A stretch of DNA of 16,968 nucleotides, taken from Candidatus Nanopelagicales bacterium. GTDB taxonomy: Bacteria > Actinomycetota > Actinomycetes > S36-B12. A model generated the notes under the pieces. That model was not told the origin of the DNA. It saw only the letters and a program-made list of their open reading frames with translations, and did not search any database. How positions within the stretch are numbered: position 1 is the stretch's first letter; each line of letters begins with the position of its first letter. Shown here piece by piece: positions 8,778 through 14,964 of this stretch. Location: the NCBI GenBank assembly GCA_023264215.1, contig JALQSY010000023.1, forward strand, positions 1-16,968. Direction: 5' to 3'. A program made the translations under genes and the position numbers.

Positions 8778-9898
8778 CGCACGGCCTGGCTCATGCGTGC
8801 GACAGCCACCTCGACGTTGTCCGCGGAGGTGGCGAGGTTGAGTCGCACGAACCCCGCACCCTCCCGACCGAAGTCACGTCCCGGATTGAGCGCGACGCGC
8901 CCTCGCTCGAGGAAGACCGCCGACGGATCATCCCCCAGGCCGAGTTCGCGGCAATCGAGCCACGCGAGGTACGTCGCCTCGGGGATGGTGAACGCGATCG
9001 ACGGCAGGTGCTCGCCCAGGAGCGCATGCAGCAGGCGCGCATTGGCGGAGATGACATCGCGCGTGGCATCGAGCCAGGTGTCGTCATCGTGGAAGGCCGC
9101 GATGGTCGCGATCACGCCCAGGTGCCCGGCTGAGTACGTGATCTCCAGCGGGATGCTCTCCGCGAGCGCCTTCGCTGTCTCGGCCGATCCGCCGATGACC
9201 TGTGCGCACTTCAGGCCGGCGAGGTTGAAGGCCTTGGACGCCGACACCAGGGCGATGTCCGGACCGGTGAGATCCTCCCCCAGGCTGAGGTACGGGGTCA
9301 TCTGCACTCCGGGCATGGTCAGGGGCGCCCAGATCTCATCGGAGATGACCGTGACGCCATGGGTGCGCGCCAGGGTCGCCACCTGCTCCAGATGCGCGGG
9401 CGACCACACGTGTCCGGTGGGGTTGTGGGGGTTGCCCAGCAGGAAGCTCGTCACCTCGGGGCGCGCGAATGCCCGCGCCAGGCCGTCCATGTCCAGGCCA
9501 TCAGATGTGAGCGGCACCTGCACCAGCTCGCGGCCCACGACATCGGTGACGACGCGGAAGAACGGCGGGTACGCCGGAGGGGTGATGACGACAGCGCCGT
9601 CGGTCATCCGGCGGATCGTTTCGGCCATGGCGACGAGCACGTCGCCGAGGACCATGACCCGCGCAGGTTCAGGAGCCCAGCCGAATCGCCTCGACCAGAA
9701 GTCGCTCAGCGCCGCAGGCAACTCACCCGCCCATCGGTAGCCGGTGTCCGAGCGGTCGATCGCATCATGCAGGGCGCTGGCGATGGCCGGTGACAGCGGG
9801 AAGTCCATCTCGGCCACCCACAGCGGGAGGACGTCGGGTGCGAAATACCCCCACTTCGCGCTCGTGCGCGGCGGACGAGTGAACTCCGAGTCGGTCAC
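8774..9898 (-). CDS. PLP-dependent aminotransferase / C-S lyase, MalY/PatB type
   Basis: 374-residue fold-type I PLP enzyme of the MalY/PatB group, whose members are mostly cystathionine beta-lyases or cysteine-S-conjugate lyases. The N-terminal LPLWVAEMDFPLSP (24-37) is diagnostic of this group, followed by DTGYRWAGEL. PLP contacts: GNPHNPTG (155-162), SDEIWAPL (186-193, D187) and the Schiff-base lysine K222 in SASKAFNLAGLK; a carboxylate-binding Arg is in GFVRLNLA near the C-terminus. Start GTG 9896-9898, preceded at six bases by TAGGCT, indicates a leaderless first gene of the three-gene operon with the transporter and kinase. The true activity (methionine pathway lyase, or cleavage of a thioether compound exported by the neighbour) is open. 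Confidence 0.92.
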   Translation of the reverse strand: MTDSEFTRPPRTSAKWGYFAPDVLPLWVAEMDFPLSPAIASALHDAIDRSDTGYRWAGELPAALSDFWSRRFGWAPEPARVMVLGDVLVAMAETIRRMTDGAVVITPPAYPPFFRVVTDVVGRELVQVPLTSDGLDMDGLARAFARPEVTSFLLGNPHNPTGHVWSPAHLEQVATLARTHGVTVISDEIWAPLTMPGVQMTPYLSLGEDLTGPDIALVSASKAFNLAGLKCAQVIGGSAETAKALAESIPLEITYSAGHLGVIATIAAFHDDDTWLDATRDVISANARLLHALLGEHLPSIAFTIPEATYLAWLDCRELGLGDDPSAVFLERGRVALNPGRDFGREGAGFVRLNLATSADNVEVAVARMSQAVR

Positions 9899-9910
9899 GC
9901 GGCGAGCCTA
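9899..9910 (-). promoter_or_regulatory. Leaderless-type promoter of the patB-like operon
   Basis: Minus-strand TAGGCT (9910-9905), six bases CGCCGC, then GTG at 9898: identical hexamer and spacing to the P450 promoter. A 7-bp GC palindrome (9918-9935) covers the region where a -35 box would be; no -35 consensus is visible. Confidence 0.6.
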
Positions 9911-9917
9911 ACGCCGG

Positions 9918-9935
9918 GCGGGGCATCCGCCCCGC
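9918..9935. repeat. 7-bp GC palindrome upstream of the patB-like gene
   Basis: GCGGGGC (9918-9924) and GCCCCGC (9929-9935) with spacer ATCC, directly followed by GGGTGC-G-GCACCC (9936-9948). It covers the expected -35 position of the patB-like promoter, so it could be an operator, or a GC hairpin ending transcripts from the ParA/RHH operon. GC-rich DNA makes short palindromes common, so this is weak. Confidence 0.35.
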
Positions 9936-9972
9936 GGGTGCGGCACCCGTCATCGCCCCGCAGGCGTCAACA

Positions 9973-10020
9973 CGACGGTTCGTGACAGTTTCGGACGGCG
10001 AAAAGTGTCACCAAGCGTCG
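9973..10020. repeat. Intergenic inverted-repeat element C (probable terminator of the parA operon)
   Basis: Arms 9973-9991 and 10002-10020 pair at 16 of 19 positions (CGACG/CGTCG outside, GTGACA/TGTCAC inside, TTT/AAA at the loop) around a 10-base centre. It lies about 65 bases beyond the stop of the small ribbon-helix-helix gene on the minus strand, and upstream of the patB-like promoter. The inner TGACAC-TTTTCGCCG sequence, read on the minus strand, links it to elements B and D. Confidence 0.7.
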
Positions 10021-10084
10021 CTTTCGCACCCGTCATCGCCCGTGGCGCCTGCACCGACCCTGCGCACCCCGCGTAGTCCGCGCG

Positions 10085-10402
10085 CTACGGCAGGTAGGCG
10101 TCGAGGATGCGAGCGATCAGTTCGTCGTCGGTGACGCCCTGGGCCTTGGCCTCCGCGCGGAGCCGCTTGCGGACCGACTTGGGTACGCGAGCACCGAGGT
10201 CGACGTACTTGTCCTTGGGCGGTCCGGTGATCGCATCCGCCGCCGTCGCGCCCTTGCCGGGCTTGAGGGACTTGCCCTTGCCCTTCCCCTTGCCCTCCTT
10301 GACGCCGCCGGGGACCGGGGCCGGCAGCGGGCGCCCGCTCACCGGGTGGAGGTCGGCATCGGGTGCGCGGCTGAGCGCCGGTTTGGGCTTTTGCTGGCTC
10401 AT
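10085..10402 (-). CDS. Small basic ribbon-helix-helix protein, putative ParA partner
   Basis: 105-residue protein in two parts. Residues 1-63 look disordered, with a lysine-glycine tract (GKGKGKGK, about 37-44) encoded by an imperfect hexanucleotide repeat. Residues 66-104 fit a ribbon-helix-helix DNA-binding unit: strand YVDLGARV, helix KSVRKRLRAEAKAQG, turn, helix TDDELIARILDAYL. It follows the ParA-like gene by 70 bases on the same strand. A small RHH protein with a flexible basic tail after a short ParA matches the ParG/omega type of centromere-binding partner, which is inference from layout. ATG 10400-10402 has GGAGGT (10411-10406) upstream, partly inside a hairpin. A longer open frame upstream is rejected because it runs into the parA 3' end. 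Confidence 0.75.
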   Translation of the reverse strand: MSQQKPKPALSRAPDADLHPVSGRPLPAPVPGGVKEGKGKGKGKSLKPGKGATAADAITGPPKDKYVDLGARVPKSVRKRLRAEAKAQGVTDDELIARILDAYLP

Positions 10403-10407
10403 CGGAC

Positions 10408-10431
10408 CTCCGCGGGTAAAGCCCGTCGGAG
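10408..10431 (-). promoter_or_regulatory. Hairpin covering the ribosome binding site of the RHH gene
   Basis: In the minus-strand message CTCCG-A-CGGG pairs with CCCG-CGGAG around the loop CTTTA: nine pairs with one bulged A. The 3' arm ends in CGGAG and the Shine-Dalgarno is GGAGGT, so four of its six bases are in the stem, just before the ATG. Such masking could couple translation to ParA synthesis or hold it low. Confidence 0.4.
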
Positions 10432-10472
10432 CCTCGGTGACCGACCCGCAGGGCCACACCAGGGTACGGCGT

Positions 10473-11228
10473 TCACGCGAGGAGTCGATCGAGGATGTCG
10501 TCGTAGGCGTCCGAGACCTCCGATGCGCCGGGCGAGCGCCAGGCCTGGACGGGCACCCCCGCCCCCTGGGCCTGCTGCACCGCTGAGCGCTCGGGGATGA
10601 CTGGATCGAGGACGAGGTCGCCGTAGACCTCGCGGAGCTCATCGACGCGATAGCGATGCTCCGACAGGTTGCCGCGCACGCGATTGACCAGCACGCCCGC
10701 GGGCCGCAGTCTCAGGTTGACCGATGTCCGTGCGGCCTCCACCGCGCGGAGCGCGCGCGTTGCGCCCTGGAGCGCGAAGAATCCGGGCTCGGTCACCACG
10801 AGCGCCGTGTCCGCGGCGGCCAGGCCGTTGCGGGTGAGCTCGTCCAGCGACGGGGGGCAGTCGATGAGGATCACGTCGTACCCCGCGACGGCTCCGGCGA
10901 GGCTCACGCGCAGGCGCGTGGCGGAGTCCTCGCCCTCGGGACGGTTGCGGTGGGCGACCGCCTCCTCGCTGGGGAGCAGGTCGACCTGCGGACCCCAGCC
11001 GGTCGGGACGATCGCCTCGCGGGCGATGCCCGGTCGGCCATCGGCCAGCACGTCGCCCACCGTGAAGGCGAAGGGCGGGGGATCCAGGGCGACGGTGGCG
11101 TTGGCCTGCGGGTCCAGGTCGATCACCAGCGCCCGGAGCCCGCGCGCCCAGGCGGCCCCGGCGAGCCCGAGCACGGTCGTGCTCTTGCCCACGCCTCCCT
11201 TGAGGGAGAGCACCGCGATCGATGGCAT
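10473..11228 (-). CDS. ParA/Soj-like partition ATPase
   Basis: 251-residue ParA-family ATPase. The deviant Walker A is KGGVGKST (10-17) with both the signature K10 and K15; switch I DLDPQAN is at 37-43; Walker B-like VILIDCPPS (119-127) carries D123; later ALVVTEPGFFALQG and ILVNRVRGN-type strands are typical. It lacks the N-terminal helix-turn-helix of type Ia plasmid ParA, so it fits the short type Ib class that dimerises on ATP and binds nucleoid DNA non-specifically. The neighbour is a small RHH protein, not ParB, so this is not the main chromosomal parAB pair. ATG 11226-11228 is preceded at six bases by CACACT, so it may have its own promoter although photolyase lies only 48 bases upstream. 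Confidence 0.92.
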   Translation of the reverse strand: MPSIAVLSLKGGVGKSTTVLGLAGAAWARGLRALVIDLDPQANATVALDPPPFAFTVGDVLADGRPGIAREAIVPTGWGPQVDLLPSEEAVAHRNRPEGEDSATRLRVSLAGAVAGYDVILIDCPPSLDELTRNGLAAADTALVVTEPGFFALQGATRALRAVEAARTSVNLRLRPAGVLVNRVRGNLSEHRYRVDELREVYGDLVLDPVIPERSAVQQAQGAGVPVQAWRSPGASEVSDAYDDILDRLLA

Positions 11229-11240
11229 GGGGTGAGTGTG
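11229..11240 (-). promoter_or_regulatory. Possible leaderless promoter of the parA-like gene
   Basis: Minus-strand CACACT (11240-11235), six bases CACCCC, then ATG. It matches the -10 pattern except the first base and resembles TACACT before ftsE. It would let the ParA/RHH pair be expressed apart from the photolyase. Confidence 0.4.
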
Positions 11241-11276
11241 TCAGGTCGAGGTGTCGGGAGGGTCGGCGTCCGTCGC

Positions 11277-12635
11277 TCAGGCGGACGCGCGCTCCTTCAT
11301 CCGCGCGAAGCGGTCCAGCGCCTCGACCCGCTCGGCCGCGTGATCGACGATGCGCTCGGGATATCCGTGGTCGTATCCGCCCAGGGTGTCCCACGGCGTG
11401 TGCGCGGTCTTGCCGGGCAGGTGAGCGAGCTCGGGCACGTAGCGGCGGACGTAGTCGCCGTCCGGATCGAACTTCTCGCCCTGCCCGACCGGGTTGAAGA
11501 CACGGTGGTACGGCGAAGCGTCGGTGCCGCAGCCCGCCGTCCACTGCCACCCGTGGGAGTTGCTCGCGAGATCGCCGTCGCGCAGCCAGCGCATGAAGTG
11601 GGCCGCTCCGCGCTGCCACGGCAGGTGGAGGTCCTTCACCAGGAAGCTCGCCACCACCATGCGCACGCGGTTGTGCATCCAGCCCTCCTCGAGCAGCTGG
11701 CGCATGCCGGCGTCGACGAAGGGATAGCCGGTGCGCCCCGCGGCCCACGCGTCGAAGAGCGCGTCGGCCTGCGCACCGGAGTCCCACGCGAAGTCGTCGT
11801 CGAAGCGAGCATCCATCGAAGCCCTGGCGCTGCTCGGCCGCTGATGCATGACGTCGGCGTAGAACTCCCGCCATGCGATCTCCTTGCGATACGTCTCCTC
11901 GCCCGCGGAGTCCGCAAGGTCGGCGAGGATAGTGCGCGGGTGGATCTCGCCCCACTTCAGATGATGGCCCATGGCCGATGTGCCGTCGAGCGCGGGGAAG
12001 TTGCGGGTGTCGTCGTATGCCGCGAGACCCGTCGCCCGGAACGCCGCCCAGCGCTCCAGCGCGGCGGCCTCGCCCGCGGGAGGCAGGGCGAAGGGCAGGT
12101 CGGGGCGCTCCGGGAAGCCGTGGCACCCCACGGGCATGACGTACGTCGCCTGGACGTCGGGTGCTGGCGCGCGCCAGCCGTGGCGAAGCCATGCCTTGTA
12201 GAAGGGCGTGTAGACGCGGTAGGCGGTGCCGTCATCCTTGGTCACCCGGCCGGGCGCGACGGCGTACGGCGACCCGGTGACCACGAGGTCGATGCCATGC
12301 TCGGCCAGGGCAGCCCGGACGCGCTCGTCGCGCGTGGCGCCGTAGGGGCCGTAGTCGGCTGCGATGTGGACGCTGCTGGCTCCCGCCGCGCGCGCGACCT
12401 CGACGACGTGCTCGACCGGATCGCCGTGCCGCAGGAGGAGCTGGCCACCCAGGTCGGCGTCCAGGGCCTTGAGCGAATCGACGAGGTAGGCCCGGCGTAC
12501 GTCGCTGGCGGGCTCCCAGAGCGCGGGGTCGACGACGAAGAGGGGGACGACCTCGCCGTCGACCGCGGCCGCAGCGCCGAGGGCCGGGTTGTCGCCGAGA
12601 CGAAGGTCGCGGCGGAACCAGGCAACGGCGGGCAC
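11277..12635 (-). CDS. phr: Deoxyribodipyrimidine photolyase, class I
   Basis: 452-residue class I photolyase, which splits UV-made cyclobutane pyrimidine dimers using blue light and FADH. The N-terminal antenna domain begins AVAWFRRDLRLGDNPAL (3-19). The FAD domain has TSAMGHHLKWGEIHPR (219-234, where many homologues have LSP), WREFY (255-259), TGYPFVDAGMRQL (302-314), GWMHNRVRM (318-326) and GWQWTAGCGTDASPYHRVFNP (362-382). W340 and W363 are 23 residues apart, as are the E. coli electron-transfer tryptophans 359 and 382; W284 is the candidate third member. Start is GTG 12633-12635 with TAGCCT six bases upstream. Divergent from ftsE across a 249-base gap. A cryptochrome role cannot be excluded, but these residues favour repair. 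Confidence 0.95.
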   Translation of the reverse strand: MPAVAWFRRDLRLGDNPALGAAAAVDGEVVPLFVVDPALWEPASDVRRAYLVDSLKALDADLGGQLLLRHGDPVEHVVEVARAAGASSVHIAADYGPYGATRDERVRAALAEHGIDLVVTGSPYAVAPGRVTKDDGTAYRVYTPFYKAWLRHGWRAPAPDVQATYVMPVGCHGFPERPDLPFALPPAGEAAALERWAAFRATGLAAYDDTRNFPALDGTSAMGHHLKWGEIHPRTILADLADSAGEETYRKEIAWREFYADVMHQRPSSARASMDARFDDDFAWDSGAQADALFDAWAAGRTGYPFVDAGMRQLLEEGWMHNRVRMVVASFLVKDLHLPWQRGAAHFMRWLRDGDLASNSHGWQWTAGCGTDASPYHRVFNPVGQGEKFDPDGDYVRRYVPELAHLPGKTAHTPWDTLGGYDHGYPERIVDHAAERVEALDRFARMKERASA

Positions 12636-12647
12636 GTCGTCAGGCTA
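12636..12647 (-). promoter_or_regulatory. Leaderless-type promoter of phr
   Basis: Minus-strand TAGCCT (12647-12642), six bases GACGAC, then GTG at 12635. Just upstream, GGCGGGGC is directly repeated with a ten-base period (12651-12658 and 12661-12668), one helical turn apart, where a regulator could bind; this may be chance in GC-rich DNA. Confidence 0.6.
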
Positions 12648-12730
12648 GGGGGCGGGGCCCGGCGGGGCATCCCGGGCTCGATCAGCCGTGAGCCTCGAGG
12701 CCCCGTGAGGTAGGCCTCCGGTCGAGGACG

Positions 12731-12774
12731 CGGGAAATCGACACTTCTCGCGCCCGGGAAGTGTCGATTTCTCG
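12731..12774. repeat. Intergenic inverted-repeat element D (in a divergent promoter region)
   Basis: The most symmetric copy: AAATCGACACTT (12735-12746) and AAGTGTCGATTT (12759-12770) pair perfectly. With two G-T pairs the stem extends to 19 positions (12731-12749 with 12756-12774) around the six-base loop GCGCCC. Unlike the other three copies it is not at any gene's 3' end: it lies between the divergent phr and ftsE genes, about 95 bases from the phr start and 110 from the ftsE start. This location argues that the family is not only a terminator. Confidence 0.85.
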
Positions 12775-12842
12775 CCTTGCGGGGGCGCACCGTCACCGCC
12801 CGTGCGGGGAGCCCGCGCCAGGGCAGGGCGCCCGGCCGCTCC

Positions 12843-12871
12843 GCGGTGCCGGGTTCGGGACCCGGCACCGC
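12843..12871. promoter_or_regulatory. 12-bp perfect palindrome at the ftsE promoter
   Basis: GCGGTGCCGGGT (12843-12854) and ACCCGGCACCGC (12860-12871) are exact inverted repeats with the five-base spacer TCGGG. The right arm ends one base before the putative -10 box TACACT of ftsE, so the palindrome covers the -35 region. It could be an operator for a dimeric regulator of the cell-division operon, or a strong hairpin ending transcription that reads in from upstream; no T-tract follows. Confidence 0.55.
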
Positions 12872-12872
12872 C

Positions 12873-12884
12873 TACACTCATCGG
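12873..12884 (+). promoter_or_regulatory. Leaderless-type promoter of ftsE
   Basis: TACACT (12873-12878), six bases CATCGG, then GTG 12885. Same geometry as the phr, P450 and patB-like promoters. No Shine-Dalgarno can fit between the inferred transcription start and the GTG. Confidence 0.6.
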
Positions 12885-13574
12885 GTGATCCTGTTCGAAC
12901 GCGTCTCCAAGCTCTACCCGAGCCAGACCCGTCCAGCCCTCGAGGACGTCTCCTTGGAGGTGGAGAAGGGGGAGTTCGTCTTCCTCGTCGGCGCGTCCGG
13001 GTCGGGCAAATCGACCTTCCTGCGGCTCGTCCTCAAGGAGGAGAGCCCCACGGAGGGGCGCGTCTGGGTGGCGGGCAAGGATCTCGGGCGGCTGTCCAAC
13101 TGGAAGGTCCCCCAGCTCCGCCGCCGCATCGGCACCGTCTTCCAGGACTTCCGACTGCTGCCCAACAAGACCGTCTTCGACAACGTCGCCTTCGCGCTCG
13201 AGGTCATCGGCAAGTCCCGGAGCCAGGTGCAGCGCATCGTCCCCGAGGTCCTCGACCTCGTCGGCCTGGAGGGCAAGGAGCAGCGGATGCCCGACGAGCT
13301 CTCCGGCGGCGAGCAGCAGCGCGTGGCGATCGCCCGCGCCTTCGTCAACAAGCCCGCGATCCTTATTGCGGACGAGCCGACAGGCAACCTCGACCCCTCG
13401 ACATCCGAGGGCATCATGAAGTTGCTCGAGCGGATCAATCGCACCGGCACGACCGTGGTCATGGCCACACACGACGCCGCCATCGTCAACCAGATGCGCA
13501 AGCGCGTCATCGAGCTCGAGCAGGGCCACCTTGTCCGCGATCAGTCGCGCGGCGTCTACGGATACCAGAGGTAG
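12885..13574 (+). CDS. ftsE: Cell division ATP-binding protein FtsE
   Basis: 229 residues, exactly the usual FtsE length. An ABC ATPase with Walker [10 protein letters not shown] (36-44), Q-loop Q87 in VFQDFRLLP, signature LSGGEQQRV (139-147), Walker B ILIADEP (159-165) and H-loop H196. The motifs [18 protein letters not shown] and [10 protein letters not shown] are FtsE-typical. With FtsX it forms a membrane complex that switches on peptidoglycan hydrolases at the septum. GTG 12885 is chosen because it begins the conserved [12 protein letters not shown] and sits six bases after a -10 box; the frame is open further upstream but encodes nothing conserved. In many actinobacteria prfB lies just upstream; here that place is taken by divergent phr. 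ftsX follows after 2 bases. Confidence 0.97.
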   Translation: MILFERVSKLYPSQTRPALEDVSLEVEKGEFVFLVGASGSGKSTFLRLVLKEESPTEGRVWVAGKDLGRLSNWKVPQLRRRIGTVFQDFRLLPNKTVFDNVAFALEVIGKSRSQVQRIVPEVLDLVGLEGKEQRMPDELSGGEQQRVAIARAFVNKPAILIADEPTGNLDPSTSEGIMKLLERINRTGTTVVMATHDAAIVNQMRKRVIELEQGHLVRDQSRGVYGYQR

Positions 13575-13576
13575 GG

Positions 13577-14485
13577 ATGCGCGCTCGATTCGTGCTCGGT
13601 GAGGTCGGCAACGGCCTACGTCGCAACCTCACGATGACGATTGCCGTCATCATCACGGTGGGTGTGTCGCTGGCTCTGTTCGGTGTCGCTCTGCTCGTGC
13701 GGGCTCAGGTGTCGACCATGAAGGACTTCTGGTACGACAAGGTCGAGGTGTCGATCTTCCTGTGCAATGACAATTCCGAGACCGCGTCGTGCGCCGGGGG
13801 CCAGGTGACCGAGGCGCAGAAGGCCCAGATCGAGGCAGATCTTGAGTCGTTGCAGCCCCTCGTGCAGGAGATCTACTTCGAGACGCAGCAGGAGGCCTAC
13901 GACCGCTTCGTCGTCCAGTACCGCAACTCGCCGATCGTCGACAGCGTCACCGTCGAGGCCCTGCCCGAGTCATTCCGCGTCAAGCTCTCCGATCCGACGA
14001 AGTACGACATCGTGGCCTCGGCCTTTGATGGGCGCCCCGGTGTCGAGCAGGTCAACGATCAGCGCCAGTTCCTCGAGCGCTTCTTCCAATTGCTGGGCGG
14101 ACTCCAAGCGATTGCCCTGGTGATCGCTATCGCCATGCTTATCGTGACGGTGCTCCTCATCGTCAACACGATGCGCATCGCCGCGTTCAGTCGACGCCGC
14201 GAGACCGGCATCATGCGCCTGGTCGGCGCATCCAACTTCTACATCCAGTTGCCGTTCCTGCTCGAGGCCGCCATCGCGGCAGCGATCGGGGCCACGCTGG
14301 CCACGGGGGGCCTCATCCTCGTGAAGGCCTTCGTCATCGACCGGGTGCTGGCCCCCGCCTTCCAGTTCACGGCGTTCGTGGGCTGGGACGCCGTGGTGGC
14401 TATCGCGCCGATCCTCTACGTCACAGGCATCGCACTCGCCGCCCTGGCCGCATTCCTCACCCTGCGCAAGTACCTGCGCGTGTAG
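13577..14485 (+). CDS. ftsX: Cell division protein FtsX
   Basis: 302 residues, normal for actinobacterial FtsX. Topology: short cytoplasmic N-terminus ([17 protein letters not shown]), membrane helix 1 about 20-42, extracellular domain about 44-165, helix 2 about 175-198, a cytoplasmic loop with [14 protein letters not shown] (207-219), helix 3 about 225-250 and helix 4 about 270-295. The extracellular domain has two cysteines nine residues apart (C63, C72), positioned to form a disulphide loop. FtsX is the permease-like partner that passes FtsE ATP hydrolysis to NlpC/P60 cell-wall hydrolases outside the cell. ATG 13577 follows the ftsE stop by 2 bases with AGAGG inside the ftsE end as ribosome binding site. 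smpB follows after 2 bases. Confidence 0.97.
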   Translation: MRARFVLGEVGNGLRRNLTMTIAVIITVGVSLALFGVALLVRAQVSTMKDFWYDKVEVSIFLCNDNSETASCAGGQVTEAQKAQIEADLESLQPLVQEIYFETQQEAYDRFVVQYRNSPIVDSVTVEALPESFRVKLSDPTKYDIVASAFDGRPGVEQVNDQRQFLERFFQLLGGLQAIALVIAIAMLIVTVLLIVNTMRIAAFSRRRETGIMRLVGASNFYIQLPFLLEAAIAAAIGATLATGGLILVKAFVIDRVLAPAFQFTAFVGWDAVVAIAPILYVTGIALAALAAFLTLRKYLRV

Positions 14486-14487
14486 CC

Positions 14488-14964
14488 GTGGCCAGGGAGC
14501 AGGGCCGCAAGCTCGTCGCCCAGAACCGCAAGGCACGGCACGACTATCAGGTCGAGTCCACCGTCGAGGCTGGCCTCGTGCTCACCGGCACCGAGGTCAA
14601 ATCGCTGCGGGCGGGCCGAGCCACGCTGACGGACGGCTACGCCACGATCGACAACGGCGAGGTCTGGCTCCGCGGCGTGCACATCCCGGAGTACGACCTC
14701 GGCACGTGGACCAATCACGAACCCCGTCGGGCGCGCAAGCTCCTGCTGCGTCGGGACGAGATCAGGAAGATGGAGTCCAAGGTGAAGGCCAAGGGCTTCA
14801 CCCTCGTACCGCTGGCGCTGTACTTCAAGGACGGCTTCGCCAAGGTGGAGATCGCGCTGGCGACCGGGCGCAAGGGGCAGGACAAGCGCCAGGCCATTGC
14901 CGAGCGCGAGGCGAAGCGAGAGGCTGAGCGGGCGGTAGGGCGGCGATCGAAGGGGATGGACTAG
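14488..14964 (+). CDS. smpB: SsrA-binding protein SmpB
   Basis: 158 residues, standard length. SmpB binds transfer-messenger RNA and delivers it to stalled ribosomes for trans-translation. Family landmarks: [15 protein letters not shown] (11-25), [24 protein letters not shown] (29-52) with the tmRNA-contacting core, [51 protein letters not shown] (102-130), and a basic C-terminal tail that folds in the ribosome decoding site. GTG 14488 starts 2 bases after ftsX, as in many actinobacteria. The stop TAG shares one base with the GTG of the next gene. No ssrA gene is visible in the rest of the window, although it often lies nearby in other genomes. Confidence 0.98.
   Translation: MAREQGRKLVAQNRKARHDYQVESTVEAGLVLTGTEVKSLRAGRATLTDGYATIDNGEVWLRGVHIPEYDLGTWTNHEPRRARKLLLRRDEIRKMESKVKAKGFTLVPLALYFKDGFAKVEIALATGRKGQDKRQAIAEREAKREAERAVGRRSKGMD

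Noticed and set aside
8172..9740. 522-codon open frame on the plus strand opposite the transporter and the PLP enzyme
   Set aside because: Shadow frame: low-complexity Arg/Ser/Pro-rich translation, while the minus strand has clear MFS and MalY/PatB proteins.
10473..11228. Main chromosomal parA of a parAB locus
   Set aside because: No parB, rsmG, mnmG or origin-region genes are adjacent; the neighbour is a small RHH protein.
9917..12672. GGCGGGGCATCC shared by the patB-like upstream region (9917-9928) and the phr upstream region (12661-12672)
   Set aside because: A 12-base match is expected by chance in about 17 kb of GC-rich DNA, and its distance to the two start codons differs (19 versus 26 bases).
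10656..12713. 685-codon open frame on the plus strand opposite phr and the ParA-like gene
   Set aside because: It is antisense to two genes with full conserved motifs; its translation is Arg/Val/Gly/Ala-rich with no family motif, as expected for the mirror frame of GC-rich coding DNA.
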